A stretch of 64,000 nucleotides of DNA from JBDHTQ01 sp039808765. Its GTDB lineage: Bacteria; Pseudomonadota; Alphaproteobacteria; UBA2400. The position numbers and the translations under genes are program-made. This document shows positions 1 through 7,334 of the stretch, piece after piece (the first letter of the stretch is position 1; each line of letters starts with the position of its first letter). The notes below the pieces were generated by a model. The model was not told the origin of the DNA, ran no database searches, and saw only the letters and a list, made by a program, of their open reading frames with translations. Location of the stretch: positions 186,001 through 250,000 of the forward strand of contig JBDHTQ010000001.1 in NCBI GenBank assembly GCA_039808765.1, in the 5' to 3' direction.

Positions 1-1926
1 TTGGTGGATGGACAGGGAAACTTCGGCAATATTGATGGCGATAACCCTGCGGCTATGCGCTATACCGAGGCGCGTTTAACAGTAATTGCGCAGCTCTTGA
101 TGGATGGGCTGGATGAAGATGCGATCGATTTTCGTCCTACTTACGATGAAGCTGCAGAAGAGCCAGTGGTCATGCCAGCCGCTTTTCCTAATCTTTTGGC
201 AAATGGGTCGAGCGGTATTGCCGTGGGTATGGCGACCTCTATTCCGCCGCACAATATTGGCGAATTGTGTGATGCGTTGCGTCACCTGATTTCTAAACCG
301 GATGCTAAAACTGAAACACTTTTAAAATATGTACAGGGGCCAGATTTTCCTACAGGGGGGATTTTGGTCGAGCCACATGAAAACATTTTAAATGCTTATG
401 AAACCGGTCAGGGTGGCTTTAAGATTCGTGCGCGCTGGGAGCAGGAAATGTTGAAAGGGGGCGGTTGGCAAATTGTTGTGACCGAGATTCCCTATCAGGT
501 GCAAAAATCGCGGCTCATTGAAAAAATAGCCGAAATGCTTCAGCAGAAAAAACTGACTCTTCTGGATGATATCCAAGATGAATCAGCAGAAGATATCCGT
601 TTGGTGTTAGTGCCCAAGTCGCGCAATATCGATCCTGCTTTGTTGATGGAAAGCTTGTTCAAGCTCACCGATTTGGAAACGCGCTTTTCACTTAATATGA
701 ATGTTTTGGATGCGGCAAATACCCCGCGCGTTATGAGCCTGCGTGAGGCATTGAGGGCGTATCTTGATCACCGGCAAGAGGTTTTAGAACGTCGCTCCCG
801 TCATCGTCTTGAAAAAATTGAACAGCGTCTTGATGTGCTGGCGGGATATTTGGTGGCCTATCTTAATTTGGATGAAGTCATTCACATTATTCGCACCGAA
901 GATGAACCAAAGCCGGTTTTGATGGCGCGCTTTAATCTGAATGATGGCCAGGCAGAAGCCATTTTGAATATGCGCTTAAGGGCTTTGCGTAAGCTCGAAG
1001 AATTTGAAATTCGTCGGGAAGATAAAGAGCTAAAGACTGAAAAAGACTCTCTTTTGTCTTTGCTTAATGATCCGGCGATGCGCTGGGCAAAAATCGATGA
1101 TGAAGTCAAGACATTGAAAGAGCAGTTTGGCCCCAAAACTGCTTTGGGTAAACGCCGCACCACATTGGGTGCCGCACCCGAAAGTGTTGATATCCCAATG
1201 GATGCATTTATTGAGCGTGAAGTAATTACCGTTTTATGCTCAGAAAAGCTCTTCATTCGCGCTGCTAAAGGTCGGGTGGATGATGTGAGCGACATGAAGC
1301 ATAAAGAGGGCGACCGCCAGCGCTTTGTTGTACCTTGTGAGACAACAGACAAGTTACTTGCATTTGCGACCAATGGACGTTTTTATACCTTGGCATGCGA
1401 TAAATTTTCTTCTGCCCGTGGTTTTGGCGATCCGTTGCGCTTAATGCTGGATTTGCCGGAAGATACTGACCTCGTTTCCCTGTTTAAGTATGAAGCGGGG
1501 CAAGAGCTGGTCGTGATCGCCTCTGATGGTCGAGGCTTTCGCGTCAAGTCTGACGATGTTTTAGCGCAAACCCGTAACGGCAAGCAGATTTTGAATGTTG
1601 ATAGCCCGGTAGAAGCGCGCATTTGCGCCGCTGTACCGGAAGAGAGTAACCATATCGCGATTATCGGTACCAACCGTAAGCTGCTGATTTTCCCGCTTGC
1701 TGATTTACCGCAGATGACCCGTGGCCGGGGTATCACCTTACAGAAATATCGCGATGCAGAAGTTTCTGACGTACAGGCTTTCGACCTGTCAAAAGGTTTA
1801 AGCTGGACAACGGGCGCAGGCACGCGCACTGAAACCGATCTTAAACCATGGGTTGGCGCGCGCGCATTAGTCGGATTGATGCCACCGCAGGGCTTCCCAC
1901 GCAGTAATAAGTTTAATAACAGTTAG
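1..1926 (+). CDS. parC: DNA topoisomerase IV subunit A (5' end cut by window)
   Basis: This is the C-terminal 641 residues of a type IIA topoisomerase A subunit. The motif AAMRYTEARL holds the active-site tyrosine at visible residue 21 (codon 61-63), which forms the transient phosphotyrosyl link to DNA. It is followed by the tower and coiled-coil region and a C-terminal beta-pinwheel. ParC is preferred over GyrA because the C-terminal domain is short and lacks a GyrA box, and because the ending (RGRGITLQKYRD, then GARALVGLMPPQG) matches alphaproteobacterial ParC. ParC works with ParE to decatenate daughter chromosomes. The quinolone-resistance region lies about 40 residues before the tyrosine, outside the window. 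The stop at 1926 faces a convergent gene 17 bases away with no obvious terminator between them. Confidence 0.93.
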   Translation: MVDGQGNFGNIDGDNPAAMRYTEARLTVIAQLLMDGLDEDAIDFRPTYDEAAEEPVVMPAAFPNLLANGSSGIAVGMATSIPPHNIGELCDALRHLISKPDAKTETLLKYVQGPDFPTGGILVEPHENILNAYETGQGGFKIRARWEQEMLKGGGWQIVVTEIPYQVQKSRLIEKIAEMLQQKKLTLLDDIQDESAEDIRLVLVPKSRNIDPALLMESLFKLTDLETRFSLNMNVLDAANTPRVMSLREALRAYLDHRQEVLERRSRHRLEKIEQRLDVLAGYLVAYLNLDEVIHIIRTEDEPKPVLMARFNLNDGQAEAILNMRLRALRKLEEFEIRREDKELKTEKDSLLSLLNDPAMRWAKIDDEVKTLKEQFGPKTALGKRRTTLGAAPESVDIPMDAFIEREVITVLCSEKLFIRAAKGRVDDVSDMKHKEGDRQRFVVPCETTDKLLAFATNGRFYTLACDKFSSARGFGDPLRLMLDLPEDTDLVSLFKYEAGQELVVIASDGRGFRVKSDDVLAQTRNGKQILNVDSPVEARICAAVPEESNHIAIIGTNRKLLIFPLADLPQMTRGRGITLQKYRDAEVSDVQAFDLSKGLSWTTGAGTRTETDLKPWVGARALVGLMPPQGFPRSNKFNNS

Positions 1927-1943
1927 ATGCGTTTTTCAAAACC

Positions 1944-2594
1944 TCAGTTATAATTTCCGGCTTCTTGTTGCTCAATCATGCAAGCATCAAGAAGCGGGGC
2001 AAAGGCTTCGGGGTCTTGAGCGCCAGCGATGCTGTAGCGGTCATTAAAAAGCATGTAGGGCACTGCGCGAATACTTAAACGCTTGGCTTTTTCATCAAAT
2101 TGTGAAAAAAGGGTATGAAGTGTGTGGTCGGCAAGAGCATCGTTTACGCACTGTGGCTCGAGCTCTGCGTGGTGGGCAATCGCTTTAAGATGATCTGGAT
2201 CTGCAATGTTTTGTCCATCGACAAAAAAAGCTGTGAACAGTAGCGCTAATAGTTTTTGTCTTTGGGCGGTTGTAGCGCATGCAAGCATAAGTCTGTGGGC
2301 CAGATGGGTGGGCGGCATAAGCGTTATGCGGTCAAGATGAACCGTCAATCCATCACTCAATAACGCATGCTGAACTGCGGCCATTGCTTCTTTTAAACGT
2401 GCGTGGGAACCGAACTTTTTCAATAGAAAGTCTTCCCGCTTTACACCTGTTTGTGGAAGGTCGGGATTAAGCAAATAAGGGCTCCATTGCACATCTGCGT
2501 GCAGGTGCGGATAGCCACAGAGCGCGGCATGAAGTCGCCTCCAGCCGAGATAGGTCCAAGGACAAGCCAAATCACCATAAAATTCAATCTTCAT
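1944..2594 (-). CDS. DsbA/FrnE-family thioredoxin-fold oxidoreductase
   Basis: A 216-residue protein starting MKIEFYGDLACPWTYLG, the usual N-terminus of the FrnE/HCCA-isomerase branch of the DsbA family. The redox motif is CPWT, so only the first cysteine is kept; single-cysteine forms are common in this branch and do not mean loss of function. There is no signal peptide, so it is probably cytoplasmic. An in-frame upstream extension to 2687 exists, but homology begins at 2594. A strong AGGAGG at 2619-2624 is 24 bases from this ATG and better placed for a short out-of-frame leader ORF (listed separately). Substrate unknown. The family call is firm; an isomerase or glutathione-linked role is possible. 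Confidence 0.8.
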   Translation of the reverse strand: MKIEFYGDLACPWTYLGWRRLHAALCGYPHLHADVQWSPYLLNPDLPQTGVKREDFLLKKFGSHARLKEAMAAVQHALLSDGLTVHLDRITLMPPTHLAHRLMLACATTAQRQKLLALLFTAFFVDGQNIADPDHLKAIAHHAELEPQCVNDALADHTLHTLFSQFDEKAKRLSIRAVPYMLFNDRYSIAGAQDPEAFAPLLDACMIEQQEAGNYN

Positions 2595-2610
2595 AAAGCC
2601 TATTGTGCAT
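2584..2610 (-). CDS. Possible 8-codon leader peptide before the DsbA-like gene
   Basis: On the minus strand AGGAGG (2624-2619) is followed 8 bases later by ATG at 2610, opening an eight-residue ORF (MHNRLYED) that stops at 2584. The ORF overlaps the ATG of the oxidoreductase (2594) in another frame. It has the best Shine-Dalgarno sequence nearby, while the downstream start has only a weak one. This suggests translational coupling or a leader peptide. Very short ORFs occur by chance, so this is inference. Confidence 0.3.
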   Translation of the reverse strand: MHNRLYED

Positions 2611-2784
2611 TTTTTTTGCCTCCTGAGAAGGCTGTACACACTGCAATAATGGTTCATGTGTTCCGCAAAGCATTTGAAGCTTGCCAAGGTGCGCTATATC
2701 ATCAACAATAGGCTAGAGCAAATTCCGAAAAGATGGGATCGTAGAAACCGTCTTTGACGATGTATTTGCGTTGAAAGAATGAGA

Positions 2785-2815
2785 CAAGCGCGTCTATCTT
2801 CGGGAGATGCGCTTG
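2785..2815 (+). other. GC-rich hairpin upstream of the first small orphan gene
   Basis: CAAGCGC (2785-2791) pairs with GCGCTTG (2809-2815). The stem can extend through a G-T wobble and TCT/AGA, leaving a UUCG-containing loop. No T-run follows, so it is not a classical terminator. It lies about 30 bases before the start at 2844 and may be a 5' leader structure or an operator. Confidence 0.35.
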
Positions 2816-2843
2816 AGAATATTGGGCTTAGGGGAGATTATCA

Positions 2844-3275
2844 ATGGCTGATCGGCTGGATGCCCTGATTAAATCATTGCTTGCTGCCGCGGGCGACAAC
2901 GCACATCTTGCCCAACGTGAGCTGATAAAGCGCGTCATGGCGAATGACATGCTTTTGCGTGAGCTTGTTGCGCCATTTCTTGCCCCTATTGCCTTGAAAA
3001 GAATTGAGCGGGTTAAAGGGCAGACTTTGCGTGTGGGATTGCCACCGTTAAAGGTTTCTGCACACCCGTCCATTGCTTCAGAGCAAGATCCCTCATCTTC
3101 AGTATTATCCACAAATAAAGCTGGCCTTCAGCTTCAGTCGCCTGGTTATAATCCGATGGTGGCTTCAACGTCTTTGCAAGAGGCACCCGCACGACCTTCA
3201 GCCAGTTCACGTCATATCTCGACCATCAAACTGCTTGCTGCCGCATACGCGGTCAAACGTGGCGAGAGGGTTTAG
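2844..3275 (+). CDS. Hypothetical protein with basic ends and Ser/Pro-rich middle
   Basis: A 143-residue protein that I do not recognise. Residues 1-60 look like a compact helical domain (MADRLDALIKSLLAAAG, then LIKRVMANDMLLRELVAPFL). The middle (about 75-125) is rich in Ser, Pro and Ala and probably disordered, and the C-terminus (ISTIKLLAAAYAVKRGERV) is a short basic helix. There is no signal peptide or membrane segment. The GGGGAGA at about 2831 gives a good ribosome site for 2844. It begins a run of five small plus-strand orphan genes. That it is a real gene is likely from the ribosome site and length; function unknown. Confidence 0.55.
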   Translation: MADRLDALIKSLLAAAGDNAHLAQRELIKRVMANDMLLRELVAPFLAPIALKRIERVKGQTLRVGLPPLKVSAHPSIASEQDPSSSVLSTNKAGLQLQSPGYNPMVASTSLQEAPARPSASSRHISTIKLLAAAYAVKRGERV

Positions 3276-3402
3276 TTTTTTAAAAAAGAGAAGGATTGTG
3301 TGTTGTTGCAGTCATGATCTGCACAGTTAATCTTTTTGTCATTTTTTTGTGCTATCTTTAAAAAATATTTGAAGAATTTTTATAAAAAATGGAGCATCAA
3401 CG

Positions 3403-3609
3403 ATGCCATCATTAACGAGCGGTTTTAATGGTATGTCAGGACCTGGTCAGGGGTGGGAGTTGGAACCCATGACTCCCGGGCCCACTTCACCGAAGCGTGA
3501 TCCTTTTAATCCAGATACTCCACCTGATGGGTGGACCAATGGTGGGCGAATTGGATCGGGATCGGGCGGCAGCAAAAAGCCTTGTCCATGGGGGTCGAAC
3601 CCCCTTTGA
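3403..3609 (+). CDS. Small Gly/Pro-rich hypothetical protein
   Basis: A 68-residue ORF dominated by Gly, Pro, Ser and Asn (MSGPGQGWELEPMTPGPTSP near the N-terminus, GGRIGSGSGGSKKPCPWG near the end). It should be unstructured and has one cysteine. A GGAG about 8 bases before the ATG supports translation, and a strong terminator follows at 3668. The last codons overlap a perfect five-base-pair hairpin (GGGGG/CCCCC, 3590-3604). No family recognised; the locus could instead be a small RNA whose transcript happens to contain an ORF. Confidence 0.42.
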   Translation: MPSLTSGFNGMSGPGQGWELEPMTPGPTSPKRDPFNPDTPPDGWTNGGRIGSGSGGSKKPCPWGSNPL

Positions 3610-3667
3610 GGTTAGTTTAGAGGCTGTGTTTAAAGCACGGTTAGTGTAAAATCTGTAAATCGAATGC

Positions 3668-3705
3668 AAAAAAACTCCTGCCTCGGTGGGAGTTTTTTTA
3701 TTTTT
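3668..3705 (+). terminator. Intrinsic terminator after the 3403 gene
   Basis: Inverted repeat AAAAAAACTCC / GGAGTTTTTTT with a loop of about ten bases, followed by a T-rich tract. Separates the small Gly/Pro-rich gene from the next one. Confidence 0.8.
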
Positions 3706-3785
3706 CTTTCAAAAAGCTTGAAATCGGCGCGCGTTTGGTTAATGATAGGTAAACGATCTCGAAATTCTTTTTAGAAAGGCATATT

Positions 3786-4529
3786 ATGACACAAAATACT
3801 ACGGCGCCGACTGCTGCTGCAATAGCAGCGCTTGTGGCTCTGACGACTGCTTGCGGAACAGTCTCTAATTTACCTGAGCCCGGTTCTTTTCCTGGCTGGA
3901 GAAAAAAGGTTGCTGAACCAGCGTGTGAAGCGGCACGTGAGGCCGTTGTAAAGTCGTTGGGTCGTGATGGCGCTTTGGATCCTCGGTTAATTCGCGTTGA
4001 AGAATGTCACAATGTGACCGTCCATGTATCTGACGCTGCTGTTGGTCAACTCAAAGATCAACCTGCAGTCGGTTTCAATATAGTACAGTATCCCACAGAT
4101 CAAAAAATAAGCGGGATTTTTGACGCAATGTATGCGGGTGCTAAAGCGGCGTGGGATGTGACCGTTAACGCTACGAAAAAAGATTTTCCGGACGCCAGAA
4201 ACAGTTTGATGACTCATATGCGTAACCCCTACGCGCGTTTTAACTATGGAGGTCTTGCCAATGGCAGCCCTGCAACAAGTGATGGGTCTGTTGTTAGTCC
4301 GTCTATGGCTTTCTTAACGTTTGATCCTCGTGTTGAAGTTATACCTCAAGCTGTTAGTCTGCCTGATGAGGGGGCAGTGCAAGACCGGACAGTGAAGTGG
4401 GGCGAAAAAATAAGTGGTGCGTGGAGTGCTCTTAGAGAAAGCATTGGTTTGGGTGATAGTGAAGAACCCAAGGCTTCAGCTTCAGCAGCTCCAGCAGCTT
4501 CAGCAGCTCCAGCAGCTTCAGCCTATTAA
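3786..4529 (+). CDS. Hypothetical exported protein or lipoprotein with SAAPAA repeat tail
   Basis: 247 residues. The N-terminus (residues 7-23) is hydrophobic and Ala-rich and ends LTTACG, so Cys23 could be a lipidated cysteine; however -3 is Thr and there is no positive charge before the hydrophobic stretch, so this is a weak lipobox. The body has a pair CEAARE ... EECHNV in its first third and a region rich in aromatic and small residues. The C-terminus is a Ser/Ala/Pro low-complexity tail built from an 18-base tandem repeat. AAAGG lies before the ATG. Own terminator at 4565. No family recognised. It may share ancestry with the proteins at 4769 and 5388, which also carry a helical segment between two cysteines. 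Confidence 0.62.
   Translation: MTQNTTAPTAAAIAALVALTTACGTVSNLPEPGSFPGWRKKVAEPACEAAREAVVKSLGRDGALDPRLIRVEECHNVTVHVSDAAVGQLKDQPAVGFNIVQYPTDQKISGIFDAMYAGAKAAWDVTVNATKKDFPDARNSLMTHMRNPYARFNYGGLANGSPATSDGSVVSPSMAFLTFDPRVEVIPQAVSLPDEGAVQDRTVKWGEKISGAWSALRESIGLGDSEEPKASASAAPAASAAPAASAY
4482..4521 (+). repeat. 18-base tandem repeat coding Ser/Ala/Pro tail
   Basis: An 18-base unit (tcagcagctccagcagct) occurs at 4482-4499 and again at 4500-4517 with a partial third copy. It encodes alternating SAAPAA units at the C-terminus of the 3786 protein. Being in multiples of three, copy-number slippage would change tail length without breaking the frame. Confidence 0.8.
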
Positions 4530-4564
4530 TGCGCTCTGTTTAAGTGCATTTATCGTTTAATTGT

Positions 4565-4594
4565 AAACCCCCATCTTTGATGGGGGTTTTTTGC
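4565..4594 (+). terminator. Intrinsic terminator after the 3786 gene
   Basis: Perfect stem AAACCCCCATC / GATGGGGGTTT with a three- to four-base loop, followed directly by a T-run. Confidence 0.88.
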
Positions 4595-4672
4595 GTGTTT
4601 TTTTTAATTTATGCGACGTCTTCTGCTTCCAATTTTTGAAATGCCATGTTCCTCTTTACTGGGTTTTAATTG

Positions 4673-4728
4673 GTTTCTGATACGATCAGAAACACTCCAG
4701 AACATTAGTCTTTGTTCTACTTAGACTA
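4673..4728 (+). promoter_or_regulatory. Two inverted repeats before the 4769 gene
   Basis: GTTTCTGAT (4673-4681) and ATCAGAAAC (4685-4693) form a perfect nine-base inverted repeat around ACG. TAGTCT (4706-4711) and AGACTA (4723-4728) form a second one, followed by ATATTTTTC. They may be an operator plus an attenuator, or simply leader structure. Confidence 0.4.
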
Positions 4729-4768
4729 TATTTTTCTTTGATAATAATATTTTTAGGAAGGAATTCTC

Positions 4769-5215
4769 ATGGCTGACAGAACAGAACATTTACCTAAAGG
4801 CGTAACAGGGACGAGTGAAGTGGCAGAAGTCGTTTGTAATAGGCTGGCAGATCAAGTCAGAAGGTTGACAGATATGCCAATGAGTAAATGCGAGCTCAGA
4901 GTGAATGATGAGGGAGAGCCGGTTTATGTCTCGCATGGTGAGGCTGTTGCAGGTAAATCTCCCGTTACAGTGCGTGAAGCTAATTTAGCCGGTAGTCTTG
5001 CTGCTCACGGGGCACTCCCGATGGTAGAAGCTGCTATTGCGGATGGTTTCGCCCGAATTGATGATGGGAAACTTACGATCCAAAACGATCTCCCACTTGT
5101 CAAAGTAGATATTAACTCCGGCCTCAACGGTAGTGCCGATATATCTGTTCAAACATTTGGTAATCAATCCCCCCAATTCTCCCCCACAGTGCCTCAAAAA
5201 CCAGGTAACCCTTAA
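4769..5215 (+). CDS. Hypothetical small two-cysteine protein
   Basis: 148 residues, no signal peptide or membrane segment. AGGAAGG sits a suitable distance before the ATG. The N-terminal helix contains VVCNRLADQVRRLTDM with a second cysteine 18 residues after the first (SKCELRV). Then come short strands, an Ala-rich helix (REANLAGSLAAHGALPMVEA), and a strand-rich C-terminal half ending in a Pro/Gln/Ser tail. The arrangement resembles the neighbour at 5388 (Cys, helix, Cys after 16-17 residues, strands, Ala-rich helix, strands), so the two may be diverged duplicates. No family recognised. Confidence 0.58.
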   Translation: MADRTEHLPKGVTGTSEVAEVVCNRLADQVRRLTDMPMSKCELRVNDEGEPVYVSHGEAVAGKSPVTVREANLAGSLAAHGALPMVEAAIADGFARIDDGKLTIQNDLPLVKVDINSGLNGSADISVQTFGNQSPQFSPTVPQKPGNP

Positions 5216-5231
5216 GCAAAAAGCGTTGATA

Positions 5232-5280
5232 AAAAGCTTTCTCTTCCCGATTGATCATTTGGTTGAGAAAGCTTTTCTAT
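5232..5280 (+). terminator. Terminator-like hairpin after the 4769 gene
   Basis: AAAAGCTTTCTC (5232-5243) and GAGAAAGCTTTT (5265-5276) form a perfect twelve-base-pair stem ending in TTTT. The loop is long (21 bases) but the stem is strong. Confidence 0.7.
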
Positions 5281-5387
5281 ATCCTCATTTGAACGATACA
5301 CTCTTTATGATCGTTTAATCTTAACGTGATATCTTTAATTTTACAGTAGACGACATATTTTTATGTAAATAATTGAGGAATAAAGAA

Positions 5388-5852
5388 ATGGATGAGAATC
5401 ACAAGCCAGCCTCGGCAGATGAAACGTCACAAGGGATTCGTGAAGCAGCTAAGACTGCATGTGAAATGGCAAGAGTTAGACTTGCGAAATTAGATCTTAA
5501 TGTGGGCGAGTGTACATATAATCCAAGCGCTAAAAATAGAGCAGCCTATCAGTTAAGTGGAGGCGATGTTGAGCTTGGTAGGATTAACGGTGGAGTGTGG
5601 GTGGGTATTGAAACTGCTAAGCGACGCGCAGAAGATGCGCTAAAAAATCATGCAAAAACTGGCGGTTATATTGAATTTGATCACAGATACGGTGTTGTGG
5701 TTCAAGATCAAATTGACTTAGTTGGGCTGACACTTGACAAGGGCGATCCCGCGAGCGGTATATCTGGAAGCTATGAGCTCACATTCAGAACGTTAGAGGA
5801 TGTTACGCCGCGCGTCAAACCGACAAAAGTGGTTAAGCCAGGAAATGATTAG
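5388..5852 (+). CDS. Hypothetical small two-cysteine protein
   Basis: 154 residues from ATG 5388, chosen because GAGGAA lies 7 bases before it; a TTG five codons upstream is less likely. The sequence holds TACEMARVRLAKLDL, a second cysteine 17 residues on (VGECTYN), then a strand region, an Ala/Lys-rich helix (TAKRRAEDALKNHAK) and a strand-rich end with RYGVVVQDQIDLVGLTL. There is no export signal. Similar layout to the protein at 4769, so possibly a paralogue. A strong hairpin follows at 5877. No family recognised. Confidence 0.58.
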   Translation: MDENHKPASADETSQGIREAAKTACEMARVRLAKLDLNVGECTYNPSAKNRAAYQLSGGDVELGRINGGVWVGIETAKRRAEDALKNHAKTGGYIEFDHRYGVVVQDQIDLVGLTLDKGDPASGISGSYELTFRTLEDVTPRVKPTKVVKPGND

Positions 5853-5876
5853 TTCTATGCATTGTTTTTTATAAAG

Positions 5877-5911
5877 TCTCCTCTCCTGAACATTCCGTTC
5901 AAGAGAGGAGA
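5877..5911. terminator. Bidirectional hairpin between convergent genes
   Basis: Two 15-base arms (5877-5891 and 5897-5911) pair with a single mismatch around a five-base loop. The hairpin lies between the stop of the 5388 gene and the stop of ahcY. Neither side has a good T-run, so termination efficiency is uncertain. Confidence 0.55.
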
Positions 5912-5922
5912 GGCCATTTGTG

Positions 5923-7245
5923 TTAATAACGATACCACTCAGACTTATACGGACCATTTTCATTAAGGCCAAGATAGGTTGCCTGTTCGGTTGTCAGTGT
6001 TGTCAATTTAACCCCGAGCTTCGACAAGTGGAGACGGGCTACTTTTTCGTCCAGCTGTTTGGGAAGGGTATATACCTTCTTCTCGTAAGAAGCAGCGTTA
6101 TTCCACAACTCAATTTGTGCGAGCGTTTGGTTCGAAAAGCTGGCTGACATCACAAAACTGGGATGGCCCGTGGCACAACCAAGATTGACGAGACGGCCTT
6201 CAGCTAGCACGAGTAAACGCTTGCCATCGGGAAACTCAACTTCATCCACTTGCGGCTTTACATTGTGCCACTTATAATTCTTTAGTGCACTGATTTGAAT
6301 TTCGCTATCAAAGTGACCGATATTGCACACAATTGCGCGGTCTTTCATTTGGCGCATGTGCTCAAGAGTAATCACGTCAACGTTACCGGTTGCGGTGACA
6401 AAGATATCAGCTTCTGATGCCGCATTTTCAACAGTGCTAACCTCATAGCCTTCAAGCGCAGCTTGCAGGGCACAGATTGGGTCAATTTCAGTAACGATCA
6501 CACGGGCACCTGCAGAGCGCAATGATGCAGCTGATCCTTTGCCCACATCACCATAACCACAAACGACCGCGATTTTACCTGCAATCATTACGTCGGTGGC
6601 GCGGCGGATACCATCAATCAGGCTTTCGCGGCAACCATAGAGGTTATCGAATTTACTCTTGGTCACGCTGTCGTTTACGTTGATCGCAGGAACAAGAAGC
6701 TTGCCTTCTTTTTCCATTTGATACAGGCGATGTACACCAGTTGTTGTTTCTTCTGAAATCCCCCTGATGTCTTTAAGCATATCAGGATATTTTTCATGCA
6801 TGATTTGGGTGAGGTCACCGCCGTCATCCAAAATCATGTTGGGTGTCCAGTTGTTGGGACCGAAAATTGTTTGTTCAATGCACCACCAAAACTCGTCATT
6901 GCTCATTCCCTTCCAAGCAAAAACCGGAATACCGGCAGCGGCAATAGCTGCAGCGGCCTGATCTTGGGTTGAGAAAATGTTGCAGCTTGACCAGCGAACT
7001 TCAGCACCCAATTCAACGAGCGTTTCAATCAGAACGGCCGTCTGAATTGTCATATGCAAACATCCAGCAATGCGCGCGCCCTTGAGGGGAGATTTGCCTT
7101 TGTACTCTTGACGAATAGCCATCAAGCCTGGCATTTCAATCTCGGCGAGGGTGATTTCCTTGCGGCCCCACTCTGCCTGAGAAAAATCTTTAACCTTATA
7201 GTCGTGCGAAGAAGATGTTGTCGTCGCTGTTGCAGTGGCAGGCAT
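5923..7245 (-). CDS. ahcY: Adenosylhomocysteinase (SAH hydrolase)
   Basis: 440 residues, a normal length. It hydrolyses S-adenosylhomocysteine to adenosine and homocysteine, recycling the product of SAM-dependent methylation in the cytosol. Visible landmarks are HMTIQTAVLIETL (about 64-76) in the substrate domain, NDSVTKSKFDN (about 191-201) carrying the catalytic lysine region, and GYGDVGKG (about 230-237), the NAD-binding loop. The C-terminus is KSEWYRY, as expected for the family. AAGGAG lies 6 bases before the ATG. The first 15 residues are a Thr/Ala/Ser-rich extension. It follows the pirin gene on the same strand after 89 bases. I recognised no SAM or SAH riboswitch in that gap. Confidence 0.97.
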   Translation of the reverse strand: MPATATATTTSSSHDYKVKDFSQAEWGRKEITLAEIEMPGLMAIRQEYKGKSPLKGARIAGCLHMTIQTAVLIETLVELGAEVRWSSCNIFSTQDQAAAAIAAAGIPVFAWKGMSNDEFWWCIEQTIFGPNNWTPNMILDDGGDLTQIMHEKYPDMLKDIRGISEETTTGVHRLYQMEKEGKLLVPAINVNDSVTKSKFDNLYGCRESLIDGIRRATDVMIAGKIAVVCGYGDVGKGSAASLRSAGARVIVTEIDPICALQAALEGYEVSTVENAASEADIFVTATGNVDVITLEHMRQMKDRAIVCNIGHFDSEIQISALKNYKWHNVKPQVDEVEFPDGKRLLVLAEGRLVNLGCATGHPSFVMSASFSNQTLAQIELWNNAASYEKKVYTLPKQLDEKVARLHLSKLGVKLTTLTTEQATYLGLNENGPYKSEWYRY

Positions 7246-7334
7246 GGATGCTCCTTGGTAGAAAAAATGTTACCTGCGGGTATAAGGGAAAAAAAAGAAC
7301 TGTTCAAGCTGTTTTGGACCGGGGTTTAAAGAAG

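Noticed and set aside
882..1373. Minus-strand 163-residue ORF inside parC
   Set aside because: Shadow of a strongly conserved gene, with no ribosome site or family sequence.
3590..3604. GGGGGTCGAACCCCC resembling a tRNA or tmRNA T-arm
   Set aside because: Loop is five bases, no acceptor, D-arm or anticodon structure fits around it, and it lies at the end of an ORF; treated as a simple hairpin.
7246..7334. Possible SAM/SAH riboswitch before ahcY
   Set aside because: The 89-base gap to the pirin gene shows no recognisable SAH or SAM riboswitch core; only a ribosome site is clear.
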